Shown here: piece by piece, positions 24,575 to 36,580 of the stretch
How the letters are laid out: every line of letters begins with the position of its first letter
Position numbering within the stretch: position 1 is the first letter of the stretch
Source of the DNA: Dryas octopetala
Taxonomy: Eukaryota > Streptophyta > Magnoliopsida > Rosales > Rosaceae
Length of the DNA stretch: 64,000 bases
Direction of reading: 5' to 3'
Assembly (NCBI GenBank): GCA_963921425.1
Contig: OY992840.1
Span: 6,512,501-6,576,500, forward strand
Made by a program: the position numbers and the translations under genes
The notes under the pieces: model-generated
Database searches by the model: none
What the model was told of the DNA's origin: nothing
What the model saw: only the letters and a program-made list of their open reading frames with translations

Positions 24575-24882
24575 ATCTGTACTGCAGCTTTTGTTGTGAA
24601 TTATGCTTGTGGAGGCTTATTCCCAATTAAATTTCTGTCCTTGGCTAATTAGTATTTTGGTTGGTGCCTGTTTTTTATCCTAAAGAGAGATGAAAGATTT
24701 GTTAACTCTTCCCTCTCTAAATTTGTACCAATATATCTGATATATGAATGTGTGTGTGTGTGTGCGTGTAAGAATGTGTTTATTATCTATACTGGCAGTC
24801 CAAATATCTATACTTGCTTTTAACTTGTATAGGCAGCAACTTATATAAAAGTGTATCATTTCTTGCTTTTTATTTTTTATAG

Positions 24883-24957
24883 ATGGACTCTACAGAAATG
24901 ACCAGCGGCTCCGGCCATGGTGCTGAAAATGAGGAAAATAGGATCCTATCACAATAG
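24883..24957 (+). pseudogene. Start exon remnant in the hAT element (24 codons)
   Basis: A 3' splice site (TTTTTTATAG) is directly followed by ATG, 24 codons starting MDSTEMTSGSGHGAENEENR, and a TAG stop. With the CT-rich leader and donor at about 23899 it reproduces the 5' end of a gene with a leader intron, as in hAT transposase genes. The zinc-finger and catalytic parts that should follow are missing. Assignment to a transposase rests on position, not on a recognised motif. Confidence 0.4.
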
Positions 24958-26178
24958 GATAAAGCAAGCAAATTAATTATTCTTGTACAACTGAAAAGCA
25001 GATTAAGAACCCTATATATCTATGTGATTACAACTGAGCCAGCAAGTGATTACAAATTTACAATCATATCTCTCTTGGTGCAGGTTTGCAACACATTTTA
25101 TGATCTTGGAGAATCAAGCATACTCCAACCATATATGAGTGATGTACTGATGCCATAAAGGAGATATCTAAACCATGTTTGAAGCTTGATGCCATAGATG
25201 TGTTTTCTTATCAATTGATGGATGTATCATGTATTTAGTTTTATCCATTTATGGACTATTAGAACATTAATTTGTGAGTTTGATGCATTGAAACATTAAT
25301 AACAGGTCTGCAACTCTGCAAGTTTGATATGTATTATGTTAAGCAAGTTTGAATTGAATCTATTGATAATTTGATACTAGCAGGTTTGTATTAATATATT
25401 CATCAGGTTTGTATTAATAATTACTGATTTACTGCTAGCAGGTTTGTATCATACTGCTTAACTATGTAAATATGAGGAAAATGTAAATATGGGTTTGAAT
25501 TGAATCTGTAAATATTATATTACTGCTAGCAGGTTTGAATTGAATCTGTAAATATTATATTACTGCTAGCAGGTTTGAATTGAATCAGGGGAGAAAAAAA
25601 AGTGGACATTGAGGCGGGGATTCGGGGCGGGTTCGGGGAAGCCATTCCCCGGCGGGGTCGGGGACGGGGAATCCCCGTTTACATAATCGGGGATTTGGGG
25701 CGGGTTCGGGGATTCAAATAGTTTCGGGGGCGGGGGATGGGGGAGGCACCCCCGGCCCCGACCCGCCCCGTTGCCATCCCTAATGCACAATAGGTTGCAT
25801 GGCACTTACAAGCCTAGGGCTTTAATCATGTGGCCCATATAGTAAAACTCAGTTTGCATTATGCTGCGAATCTGCGTTGGTCTAGATTGAGGATGGGCTA
25901 GACTGGCTCATGTTTGATCCAAGCCCAAAAAAAATAAAACAATCAATTTAATTGGTACATAAATAAATTCAAATTTCATTTAAATTAATAAATTATTTTA
26001 GGATTTTTTTTTAAAGTCCATTTGAAAAATAACCCTAATTACCCAGCCCACTCGGTAGACTAAACTCCTAGCCCGGCCCAGTTTTTAAAACGCACAAAAT
26101 ATGTAGAAGAAAAACCATTAAAATGAACAAAATTTACGGCCATGCCACTACTTAACCATTAAACATCTTTAAACCTTG

Positions 26179-26222
26179 TCACACAATTTTTTTTTTTTAA
26201 TTGGTAATTATCACACAATTTT
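26179..26222 (-). repeat. Micro-insertion: 20 bp, A-tailed on the minus strand
   Basis: TCACACAATTTT occurs at 26179-26190 and 26211-26222. The insert 26191-26210 reads TAATTACCAATTAAAAAAAA on the minus strand. Confidence 0.55.
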
Positions 26223-27076
26223 TGTGTTTTATTTGAAAATTGTCACACAGTTACCGTTTGTAGACTTGGTGACTGTGTAAAATTGAGTCAAAATATTTTT
26301 AAAGGACATGATAGTAATTTAACACTAGAAATAGTACTATTTGACACCCAAATTGGGCTGGGCCAATTCACTATAATGTAATTAGCAAATAGGTTCATGT
26401 GACTACTATGGAAACCCAAATTCTATTTTAACTATTATGAAATTTTTGAATATTTTATTGATTTATTTTTAATTTTCTATTTTTTTAAGCATTCTTATAT
26501 TTGGAATATTTAAATACAACTCATCAAAAAGGGTTATTTTCATAAATTTTGCTCTCCTTTGTTGTCTAGGGTTAGAAGATTCTCTTGTCATGCAAGCATG
26601 AAACCAACAACAATTCAACTTCAAAAGAATACAATTGTTTTTTATTATTTTTTAATTAGAAATGAGATTTGAACTCAAGAATCCTTCTAACAATGAGAAT
26701 AGAAATACCTCCAGACCAATAACTAGTTGGTATACAAATGTTCTTTTAATTAAAGTCGGTCTTTCTATCTTTAAGGAAAATAATTTTTCAAGGAAAGGTA
26801 TTTGATACAATTTCAAGCCAAAATTTGAAATATTATCGGCAGCATTTTTCACTATTTTGTTTTTACAAAATTATTTTTAAATTACGCTACTAATTAAACA
26901 CGTTCTCATATTTTAAAAATGTAAAATTCATTTTTTTTTGTCTTCATTTTGCAAAACTGTTTTTAAAAAACTGTATTGTTAAAAACTGTAAAATTCAACT
27001 TTGAGCTTGATTTACCTACGAAAAAGGTATCTCTACTAAATGTGGTTTACAATATATATATAATAAATTATGTTTT

Positions 27077-27124
27077 TGATCACATTATATATATTTTTTT
27101 TTGGCCAAGATGATCACATTATAT
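27077..27124 (-). repeat. Micro-insertion: TCTTGGCC-A(9) (minus strand) between 14-bp repeats
   Basis: TGATCACATTATAT occurs at 27077-27090 and 27111-27124. The insert 27091-27110 reads TCTTGGCCAAAAAAAAATAT on the minus strand. Confidence 0.75.
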
Positions 27125-29318
27125 TTTAAATATTAAATAAATATAGCAAAAATTAGACCCTATCAAACATTCAAACATGCATTAATTCTTGGTTGGCTAT
27201 GCTTATTTTTCTATTTGTTGGTGGCTGTAAAAGAAAGGAATTTCCAGTTGTAATGACTAGCTAGTTAGCTAAGTTAAGTTTATGTTACAGCTGGAAGAGG
27301 ATGACTAGCTTGCCCTATGTAGCAAGCACTTTGACTAATGCTGTTTTCTTTAATAATACAGTTGAGGAAAAGGGCCAATTAATATTCGTTTGTTATTTTG
27401 ACTATCCCCTTGGATTTTGATAATTCTGTTTGATATTTTCTCTTTTGGTGTTAATTATTTGACATTTTGTAGAAGCAGCCAATTAGTTTGACCTTCATTA
27501 ATTATTTTCTTTTAAAAATAATATCATGCTCGTCCAGTGTATATACTAAAGTCTGTAGTACAATTTTCTCCTGTTCTGCTGGTTTGATTGGAGAGATCTT
27601 CTGCTGTTCAAGCCTTCTGATTCTTATGTATTGTCTTAGTTTTGTGTTAGTTTTGGTTGCTTTTGTGGCTCCTTGTTCTTCTTTTGGTTCGATGAGTTTC
27701 AACTTTCAAATATGAATTTGAATTCATTCTCACTTCAAATTCATTGGCAAATCTTCAACCCCTAACAGGGTAACACAACATGTTTGGTGCTCTGAGGTAT
27801 GGCTTATTGTCATAGTTTGCCACTCTACTACTACATAATCTAGAATATATGGGGATATGCAATCGTATCCTAAGAGTATAATTTAAGTATATTTGAGAAT
27901 TTTAAAATAATGAAGAGGGCAATTTTCACATAGCATACCAATGATTACTATAATATATTTATATGATGGTGATTTTCCTCACTTTTCAATGTGAATGCTT
28001 GGGTCCTAAAAGAAAGTGGGTGTTTGGTTTGGCGTTCTAGACATGATAGTGAAGAGTGACGATTTGCTTATAAAGTTGTAACGCGGTTTGACAAAAGAGA
28101 TAGGGGAGTGGGGAGAGGGGAGTTCATGCTTGACTTGCCTCTTAACAATAAATGAATAATGAATTAGAAGCTTCATATTTGAACTGACTTGCCTCTTGAC
28201 AACAAATGTTTTGGCAATTTGGCACCACTAGTCTTATAGGTCATTACTTTCTGCTCTCTACTGTCTACTGTCTACTGCCCTCTGACCTCTGATTAGGGGC
28301 ATCTAAAGCTTGAGTTTATAAACATTTTCAGTGTCTTATTAAGATCAGTTGGGGTTTACTAGTTATAAGATTTCAAATTAATTATAATCGGATAAAATTC
28401 AATATGATTTAATCTGATTAGATAGAAATACAAATATATCTTCAAATGTGTTAGTACAAAAACTTTAGAATATTTAATCAAATTTTCTTTATTACAAACT
28501 ACTGTTACAGTATGCTCTTGTCAATACCTTTTTTTTCTTCTATTTTTTGTCAACATAGCAAGCTATAACCATCTACATTCATTAGAAAAGCCCAAAGGCT
28601 AAAACAGGCTAAAACAGGCTAAAACTTGGAAAAAAGAGTGAAGCCCAACAATTTAGGATTTGAAGGAAATGGGCCAACAATACAGAGCCGAATCCTCAAA
28701 TGCAAATTGACAACACTGATAGAAGAAAGTCAATTCGGGTCTTCTCACTTCGAATTTCACCTTCTTAGAATGTCCAAAGTCATTGGAGTGGAGTCCCAGA
28801 CTCCCAGCTGGTGTATTTACCAAAGCCGCCCCAGTCAGAAATGTGTAAAGAAAGCCACACAATCCCTCACCATGTTACGTAGGTCAAAATTGATCAATTA
28901 CTATCAGCCTTTCTTATATGTGGAGAATAATATCTTTCAAACAATTAATCTCTAATTATTCACTCTGCAGAAAACACGATTGCAAATAAATAATGTGAAA
29001 TTGTGAATGGATAATGAAAAAGTTCTACTATACATGTTGTCACATGGATTAAATTCTAGCTTTTCAAATTTGCGAATCTGTGCGGCACTAGGATACCCAT
29101 AGCCTAGTCATCCCTCAACAATGAGGCTTGTACAAGTGAGTATAGGCGATCACTTAACAAGCACATACACACAAAATTAACGTACGGGGCAACTTTTCCA
29201 ACCTTTATTTCTCACTCACAAACAAAAGAAACGCTTACACTTTTGTTGTTAGATCACCACACTCTCACTTCTTGTGAACTTGGTGTCTCAATAAATGAAT
29301 CCAACATCTATTTATAAT

Positions 29319-29948
29319 GGGAAAAAATTTATAAATATGACACATATTTTGATGGTTGTTTTATTTCAGGACATTAATTTTGCTTTGTGTTAATAAAGGA
29401 CACATACGTTCATTTTGTGTCAATTAAAGACCATGTTTTTTTTTTTTTTTAAGTTTTTATCTCAATTTTGGCATGACGTTGGACCCATCAAAACTCCACC
29501 AAATCTAGAAAAAATATATTGGGTTTAAAGATATGCATCTTCTCTTTACAACCATATAAAAATCACCCAAATCGGATCTCTATAATTCCAAATAATCGAC
29601 CCCAAAATAGGGTACCCGAAACTATCTGATTTTCTAAATTTTTTCTCAGAGGTTCAATTGGATAGTTTTGGATACTCTACTTTTAGGCCAATTATCTGAA
29701 GTTGTAGATGTTCGATTTGAGTGATTTTTATATAGTTGTAAAGAGGAAATGCATAGCTTTAAACCAAGTATAAGTTTGTTAAATTTGGTGGAGTTTTGAC
29801 GGGTCCAATGTTGGGCCAAAGTTGAGATAAAATATGGTCTTTAATTGTCACAAAATAAAAGTATATATTCTTTATTAACACGAATCAAAATTAATGTCTT
29901 AAAATGAAACAACCATTAAAGTATGTGTTATGTTTGTAAATTTTTCCC
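29319..29948. mobile_element. Foldback element, 630 bp
   Basis: The left end GGGAAAAAATTTATAAA and its inverse at the right end are followed by inverted similarity over roughly 250 bp (CATATTTTGATGGTTGTT and its counterpart, and AAACTCCACCAAAT with its inverse). TTTATAAT is duplicated at 29311-29318 and 29949-29956 (8 bp; 9 bp with one mismatch). A related segment lies at 45985-46090. No coding capacity. Confidence 0.78.
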
Positions 29949-30495
29949 TTTATAATACAAGGGTCAGCCCCCTCATGCTAGGTCTTACTGCTCATGTCGT
30001 GCACCATCACTTAGCATGTTGAGCCTTGCTGCCCCTGCCATGCACCGCACTTCCTTGGCTAACCTCCACAACCAAGGTCCATTAAACCATCAAGTAAGCC
30101 ACCTCGCCTTGCATTTCGTTATTCACCAATGCATGGATAAAGGCAAACACCATGCCATGCCATGGGTATACCACATGCTTAGGGGTCTAACAGAAGGCCT
30201 GTATGATACATAACTTTATGCTCACTCATGTATTGATTCAACATACTAAAAAAATGTTATGAACCCAACATTCATGTGCTTAATTATACGTCATCCAATG
30301 GCTACCAGTTCCAACAAAAGTTAGTAACAATACAAGCTATTATTTTAACATTTTAACTGTGGGAGCAAATTTCCACAAGCCTTGTTGAATTACTTGGTTG
30401 CCCTGCCATCTAGAGAAAATTTAAAATCAATGAAACACTAGTGTGGTGCCTACCAAAGGATCTTTGATGTCTAAATTAGTTAGAGTGAAATTATT

Positions 30496-30765
30496 GGGCT
30501 TGTTTGGCAATGCTTTTAGAAGGCTTAAAAGCGCTTTTTGCTTATGTTTGACAAAAAAATAAAATAAAAAGTACTTTTGGATTCTAAAAGCAATTAGAAG
30601 CGCTTCCGGTTGAAGCATGTGGTTCCTTAGGAAGCGCTTCCAAGTATATTAACAAGAAGCACTAGAATTTTTTTCAAAAAATTCTATGAATTTCTAACAA
30701 AAGCGCTTCTAGTGAAAGCGTTACTAAACAAAATCACTTCTTACAGAAGTACTCCCAAACAAAAT
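30496..30765. mobile_element. MITE with GTTTGG-type ends, about 270 bp
   Basis: GGGCTTGTTTGGCAATGCTT at the left is mirrored by AGTACTCCCAAACAAAATC at the right. Inner words GAAGCGCTTC and AAGCGCTTTT recur in both orientations. The target-site duplication is not clear. A partial copy is at 15971-16170. Confidence 0.6.
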
Positions 30766-31713
30766 CTACGTTGAATTCTCTCAAATAAGTGTCATATATG
30801 TACCTGCTAAATGCTCGGTGTGTAGCTATTGGTCGCTCAGCAATTGTAGCCACAGTTGCTAATCAATTTATTATTATTATTATTTTTTTATATTTGAATC
30901 TTAATATTTTTGGGTTGATTATGATTTTTCATAAAAGTATTTTAAAGAAATTTATTTGTTTAATATTTAAATTTGGGATTTTTTTTTATTGAGGATAAAT
31001 AGTTACAATTGCCAATCAATCAACACTTTTTTTTTTTCCCGAGCAGTCGACATTGTTTTTTACCCTAGAACATAATATTGCAAGCGGATGTCCTCTTAGA
31101 TAACAAAATTAGTAGTTTGCCACTTATAATTTACGCACCTAACAATGCTAATTTTTTTTTAATAAAGTTCAATTTATCTCTAAATATAACTTAGGAACTT
31201 GCACCTTCCTTGCATGTAAGTCACGTTTATTAACATAGAATGAAAGAGAAAATGAATCGGTAGAGAATAAATTAGAGTGGTGATGAGTCATTCCTAATAA
31301 GTTGTTTACTAACCATCTGGAATCAAATTGAAAATAGAACTGATTCTCACTCATGTGTTTATTAATAATTATGATATGAAGTCCAATCTAATTTAATTAT
31401 TAAAATACTTACTTGTAAGGTTTATTTTCTTATGGGTATTCAGAAATTATTAAAAAAAATTTGAGAACAATTTTGATATGAAGCAGTGACTCTTAATGAA
31501 ATGAGAGTGCGATTGCTCTAAATTCAGGGGATGTGATTACCAAATTTGGAGTGTGCCCCACTTAGTAAAATAGGAATAACCATCATTCATTTCACTCTCC
31601 TTACATGTTAGTAAGTGTAGCCTTTTAAGTCTTGAGGATCAATATTCATAAGCTGAAGTAGAAATGATGGCATAATTTTGACCCAGTTGTTTTACAAAGT
31701 CAATTAGCAATTC

Positions 31714-31756
31714 CTTGGTCAGAAATTCCTCCTTTCTTTTTTCTTGGTCAGAAATT
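31714..31756 (-). repeat. Micro-insertion: 15 bp between 14-bp repeats
   Basis: CTTGGTCAGAAATT occurs at 31714-31727 and 31743-31756. The insert reads AAAAAAGAAAGGAGG on the minus strand, A-rich but without the GGCC core. Confidence 0.55.
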
Positions 31757-31911
31757 GTAAGTAACAATACTTTATGAATAAGAACTCCTCAACTCAAAAG
31801 GTCAATCAACACCTAAAATGCTTACTTTACAAATGACCAATCAATTTATCTTTTTTCCTGTGGACCCAGCACGTAGTTGTCTACGACCATTCCATTTTGC
31901 ACTCAACTCTC

Positions 31912-32148
31912 CCATATTGCACGTGTGAACCGCCCCATGCCATATTGCACGTGTGAATGGGGGCAGTCTCAGCAAGAGACACCCACTGAAGACCTCTACT
32001 GAATCTAAAAATCCCCAAAACGCGGCGTTGAGTCCACCAGGGTTTACTAATCGACGCTCAATGAAACCCCGAATTACAGTAACCAGGGTTAAAAATGATC
32101 CTAACCAGGGTTAAGTTGTCCCCCCAATCAAACCCCACCTTTTATAAA
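31912..32148 (+). promoter_or_regulatory. Promoter region of the gene at 32268 with duplicated CACGTG and a TATA box
   Basis: An 18-bp word CCATATTGCACGTGTGAA occurs twice, at 31912-31929 and 31940-31957, placing two CACGTG cores 28 bp apart (31920-31925, 31948-31953). TATAAA lies at 32143-32148, about 120 bp before the start codon. CACGTG is the plant G-box bound by bZIP and bHLH factors, so light, ABA or stress control is possible; that last step is inference. Confidence 0.6.
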
Positions 32149-32267
32149 CCTGAGCCACAGAGAGAGACACGGGCAGAAGTAGAAGCAAGCAAGCAAACAC
32201 GCAAAAGCAAAAACAGAGCAAAGAGAGAAAAACTGAACAGACGCAACTCACTGCTCACCGGAACGCA

Positions 32268-32969
32268 ATGGCGGCGGTGTACGTCGACGAAGAGGAGGTG
32301 TGGAAATGTCTAAAACACCCTTCCAAGAAGCGCAAGAGCGGAATCTGCCCAATCTGCCTCCGCGAGCGCCTCGCCGCTCTCTGCCCCGACTGCGCTAACG
32401 TGCGCCCCTGCGCCTGCTGCGCCACGTCGTCGTCTTCCTCTTCGTCCTCGTCGTCCCGCTTCCCCGCCGGCGACGGCGTCCGCGTCGCCAAACTGCTCGA
32501 GAGCGAGCCGTCGTTCCGGCGGTCGCGATCGGTGGCCACCGCGATCCCGTTCCTGCGCTCGCGCTCGAAGTTCGTCGGCGGTGGCGGCTTCGGTGACTAC
32601 GCCTCCGGCAACAGGAGCGAGCCGCAGAGTGGAAGGACCAAAACGCCGTCGTTCTGGTCGTCGATGTTTCGGTCCTCGCAGCGGAGCAAGAAAAGCGAGC
32701 CGAGTGCAGAGCAGGAGACATCTACGGTGGAGACGAAGAAAGTTCTGGAAGTAGAAGAAGAAGAGAACGAGGAGGCAGCAATGAGGAGGACGATGATGAT
32801 GAGGTCGAGGTCGGTGGCGGTACCGATGATGTCATCGAATTCCGGCTCCGGAGGCGGAAAACCGCCGGCGAAGGGTAGGGGCTGGCATTTTCCGAGTCCG
32901 ATGAAGGCCTTCCGGCATTCAAAGATTTCGAAGATTGATTCAGAGCGATCGCCTGTGTACAGAGGTTAA
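32268..32969 (+). CDS. Intronless Cys-rich/Ser-rich protein of unknown function, 233 residues
   Basis: One uninterrupted frame, much richer in G+C than its surroundings, with a TATA box and leader upstream. Residues about 11-51 form a Cys-rich motif: CLKHPSKKRKSGICPICLRE, then CPDCANVRPCACC. Its first half (C..HP...G.C..CLRERL) resembles the N-terminus of plant OCTOPUS/DUF740 proteins, but the rest does not and the protein is much shorter. A Ser run follows (54-63), then basic Ser/Arg stretches (FRRSRS, FWSSMFRSSQRSKK), an acidic segment around 160-170 and a C-terminal block RGWHFPSPMKAFRHSKISK. No signal peptide or membrane segment is seen. A membrane-associated or regulatory role would be a guess. 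The first ATG after the TATA box is in the long frame and gives the conserved-looking MAAVYVDEEEVWKCLKHPSK start. The gene looks intact. Confidence 0.85.
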   Translation: MAAVYVDEEEVWKCLKHPSKKRKSGICPICLRERLAALCPDCANVRPCACCATSSSSSSSSSSRFPAGDGVRVAKLLESEPSFRRSRSVATAIPFLRSRSKFVGGGGFGDYASGNRSEPQSGRTKTPSFWSSMFRSSQRSKKSEPSAEQETSTVETKKVLEVEEEENEEAAMRRTMMMRSRSVAVPMMSSNSGSGGGKPPAKGRGWHFPSPMKAFRHSKISKIDSERSPVYRG

Positions 32970-33869
32970 TTTAATTATTATATATTTTTGTAGAAAAAAA
33001 CAATAATTAATTAACAGATAAAAAAACTAATAATTTTAGTTTTTATCTTTTTATCTTTTTCCTTTTTTTTTTCTTTGATTTTTGGAGTTTGAAAGAATGA
33101 TATGGAATTTTGGTCTGAAATGGCAATAGTTTGAATGGGAACCGAGGATCATGTATTGCAAAATTGGCAATTAATCAGTGATTGCGTTGATCTGTTTAAT
33201 TCTTGATTAATTTTTGAGATATATTTATGGTTTGGTTTTATGATTCTTAGCATTAATTATTAATTGTGGGAGTCATTTAATTTACCATTTCTGGCGTTTC
33301 GTTTGGTTGTGATAAATTGAGTGAGAAAATGGGGAAGTGGGAAGCGGGTTTGGCGCATGATTAAATGGAGGGTGGTGTGCTGGGTTGGATTTTGTTGACA
33401 ACTTCTAGTCTTCCAGTCTTTAACAGAAATGGAATAGTCAAATTTGGGGTAATTAGGTCCACATGGCACGTGGATCTTCAACAATAAATATCCATGTGTG
33501 TTGGTATATATTTGTAAAGGAATTTCTTTGTATCATCTCTCACTAGGAATTTTGTGTATAATCTTTTAAAACAAGTGAGAGTCTCTTAAATAGGTTTCAC
33601 ATTGGGGTCTTTAAAGAGGTGGTAATGAAAGAGGTTAGGAAAGATGACACAAATAATTTTAGGCACATTTTAATACCATATGTATACTATTCTAATGAAC
33701 GGAACCAATTTATGCAAGTGTATTTGAGTTCCATTCTGGGTTTATTTGGTTTGCGGATTAGAAACTTGAGAATGAAAAAATAATTTCGTCTCCATATTTA
33801 GTAAGTGCAATCTTGGGAAAATAATTCAAATTTCGTAGGAAAGTGATACCACATAAGGAGGAAAGTGAT
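32970..33869. other. 3' flank of the gene at 32268, no further gene seen
   Basis: AT-rich sequence with T-runs at 33045-33075. Possible poly(A) signal words (AATAAT) lie shortly after the stop. A minus-strand frame at 33260-33484 shows no family resemblance. Confidence 0.4.
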
Positions 33870-34614
33870 TAGGGGTGGGCATTAAAATCGAGAATACCGA
33901 AACTATCTCATTCCACGTTGTTTCGTCCAGATTTTTTTTTATTTATTTCACCTCGATAGTGAATTGTACCGATCTTAAATGGGAAGAGAACGGTTCTGCC
34001 AGTTGAAAATTGCCTCGTACCGAACCGTACCGGTTTAATTATAATTTTTTATTTTTTTTATTTTGTATGTGTACTAAAACAAAAACCTACCTAAGTCACT
34101 AATTAGATCTACACTTAGACACTCAGACTCAGTCGATCACCACTCTCTCATCTCTGTGACTCTCTGTCTCTCACCACTCTCCCGTCATCGCCTCTCCCTC
34201 TCAACCCAACGACGCCGATGCCTCTTCTTCTCTGTCTTTGTCTCAGACTCTCTTCGGCGCGATGCCCTCTCTCTGTCTCCATTGCATCTTTGTCGCCGTC
34301 ATTGCCTTATCTCGATCTCATCTACATTTCGAATCAAACTCAAGCACCAAGGAAGGAGGTCGAGGATCTGGGCATTCTCATAATCCACAATTTGGGGCAA
34401 AAACCAGTTAGAAATGGTGGTTGTTGTTGTTCTCTGGTGGTGGTGCTCATGGTTGCGTTGGTACCGAAGCTGGTATCGAACCATCTCGAACCATATTGTT
34501 TGGGTATGACACGGTGCCATTTTTGAAAATGGTCATCCCGTCTCGACCAAAAACTCCGATCTTGGGAACGGGATGAGGTAAATACCGATCCATCCTATAC
34601 TGTGCCAACCCCTA
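33870..34614. mobile_element. hAT-type element, 745 bp
   Basis: Ends TAGGGGTGGGCA and TGTGCCAACCCCTA are inverted to each other, and AAAGTGAT is duplicated at 33862-33869 and 34615-34622 (8 bp). Subterminal words GAATACCGA and TACCGATC recur. The middle (34100-34380) is a CT-rich leader-like stretch similar in style to the one in the hAT element at 22105. The open frames at 34156-34526 are translations of this low-complexity text and are not counted as genes. Confidence 0.85.
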
Positions 34615-34622
34615 AAAGTGAT

Positions 34623-35805
34623 GCCCAAAAGGAGAAATTGAAACCTTACAGCTAACTTGGGTTTCATTTTCCTTTCTTATGGGAAACTAGTAATTACAAT
34701 TTTCAAGACCAAATTGCCTTTATCGCCAATTAAAAATAAAGTCAATTTTACAATTCTCAATGACAAATAAACACAGCTAAAAGGTTGCAATGACAACTAT
34801 GTCCACTTTTTGACAAATAACCCCATGTTATAACTTTCATTGTGTTTTTTGTACTGAGCGCTCACATTTTTTTTTTTTTGAAACTGGACAAATTAGTAAC
34901 AGTCATTTTTACATTATAAAACAAGTAGATTTGACTTCATAAGCTTAAATTTTGTGTTTTATATTGATTTCATTAATTTTTGACATGTTTATGTAAGAAA
35001 AGACATAAGGTATATCTATAAATATTATTTTTATGCAGTTCAAATAGTTATTTTTGCACAGTGGCAATTGTAGAGCACTTGATGAACAGTGCCGATAGCT
35101 CAGTACTGTTCATTGAGCGCTCGGTGAGTTTCGTGTCGCGTGCATTTCATTAAAGTGGACCGGTCTTTGAGTGCACTGTAACGCGTGGGCTGAATTATCA
35201 TCCTTATTTTTCAACTTGACTTAAAAAAAATAAACCCTTTAAAATAATAATTATGTTACATATCCTTATCTATTATATATATAAAAATAAACTAAGAATG
35301 AGAATGAAAATAAAAATATATTTTTTAATTATTTTTCCAGCATTACCAAATATGTAAATGAGAATCTTTCATTCTCTTCTTTTAAAATTACATAGGAATT
35401 AAATTGTCAAAAATTTAGTTCGGGGAAATTAATTTCCCAAAATTTCATTTGGTTGACTAAACGCAGCCTAAAAGTAGAGTGCATCTAGCGCTACTCATAG
35501 TTTTTTTATTATTCTTCTAAAATTAAAACGTGTACCGACTACTAACAGCAAGTTGTCGAAAAGAATCTCTTGTGTACTTCAATTCTTTTTTTCCAAAATG
35601 ATATTAGTGTACTTGTTAGTTCAGTTGTTATGTAGTTTAGGGCCTAGGGGATTGAATGATTTGGGTAAGGTAGGGATTTTGATGTGTTGTAGAGTAGGGC
35701 CTAGATATGTCACTTCCTAGTGTCTCTTAATTTAGTGGTTAGGGGCACATTATGATGGTGAAAATGTAAGGTTGGTCTTCATTTTAGGTCCACTTATCAT
35801 AAATC

Positions 35806-35845
<40 letters not shown>

Positions 35846-36088
35846 TGTTGAACACTTAATATAAATCTTTCATTACTCAAACCGAATATAAGTGCTTAAG
35901 GAAACTTTGTGAACGTCAAAAAGAGCAAATAATTACACTATAATGTGGCTCCGATGATTAAGAAAGATTCCATATCTTTGTTGGTTCGGAGTGACAACAT
36001 AATTGAACAAATTACATTAATTTACATGGTATTTCCTTTAATTATCGACTCTCAAAATGAAAAGCAAAGTTTCACTCTTTTTTGGGCA
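34623..36088. other. Intergenic stretch, no gene recognised
   Basis: AT-rich. 35070-35140 contains GAACAGTGCCGATAGC and GTACTGTTCATTGAGC words in partly inverted arrangement, related to 14365-14395. A poly(T) micro-insertion is at 35791-35867. Confidence 0.4.
35791..35867 (-). repeat. Insertion of a 38-nt poly(T) run between 15-bp repeats
   Basis: CACTTATCATAAATC (35791-35805) recurs as CACTTAATATAAATC (35853-35867, two mismatches). Between them is a run of 38 T followed by GTGTTGAA; on the minus strand this is TTCAACAC plus a long poly(A). This is the longest tail in the set. Confidence 0.65.
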
Positions 36089-36580
36089 TATCATAGTAGG
36101 CCTCACCAAAAAGCCCAAGGCCCGAAGCCCACCCGAAGCCCGCCCGGCCCATTAGGCCCGAAGCCCGATTTGGCCCGAAAATTGGGCCGGCCCGGCCCGG
36201 CTCGAAAGTCTCTTGGGTTGGACTTGGGCCATCCCCTTGAAGCCCATGGGCCGCCCGAAGCCCGCCCGTTTAGGCCCGCCCAAAGCCCGGCCCAAAGCCT
36301 GACCCAAAGCCCAATTTGGAAATCATAACAGATTTAATAGGTTTTTTGTTTGTTTACTATAATAAATTATTAATATGCTTATTAAGTTATTATATAATAC
36401 TATAATGTTAGTAAATAGTAATAGTGTAAACTATGTAATACCATAAATAATAAAGTAATAAACTTTTAAAATTATATACAACATTACAAGTATAATAAAA
36501 TATAAATGTATATGTGTATATACAACTTTTATAATACAAGTATAATTAAAGTTATTAAACCACAATTGTCATTTCATTAA

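Larger units (their letters stand above)
22105..25782 (+). mobile_element. hAT element, 3678 bp, internally rearranged
   Basis: TAGGGATGGCAA at the left end is matched by TTGCCATCCCTA at the right end, and ATGCACAA is duplicated at 22097-22104 and 25783-25790, the 8-bp duplication of hAT elements. Both ends carry about 170-200 bp of very G/C-rich text with repeated CCCCG/CGGGG. Inside, in order: a tRNA-like module (22329-22383, minus), a telomere-like array (22410-23340), a CT-rich leader ending in a splice donor (CTCTG/GTATGT, about 23899), an intron with a 166-bp duplication, a short start-codon exon (24883-24957), and a 3' part with repeated GCTAGCAGGTTTG words. No transposase core remains, so it is non-autonomous. 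Confidence 0.88.
25783..29318. other. Intergenic stretch, no gene recognised
   Basis: AT-rich sequence with two micro-insertions. A tRNA-like segment lies on the minus strand at about 26655-26735 (B-box-like GAGTTCAAATCTC). Positions 28585-28960 have more balanced base use and an open frame of 109 codons starting at 28626 plus an overlapping minus-strand frame, but neither resembles a known family. GGCTAAAACA is repeated at 28597-28625. Positions 29050-29318 may be part of an old LTR interrupted by the element at 29319. Confidence 0.4.
29949..31859. other. Intergenic stretch, no gene recognised
   Basis: 29957-30230 continues the GC-richer sequence interrupted by the foldback element; its 65-codon frame is not recognised. 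A MITE follows at 30496-30765. The rest is AT-rich. Confidence 0.4.

Noticed and set aside
28626..28955. 109-codon plus-strand frame
   Set aside because: Overlaps an open minus-strand frame of similar quality; no motif and no promoter seen.
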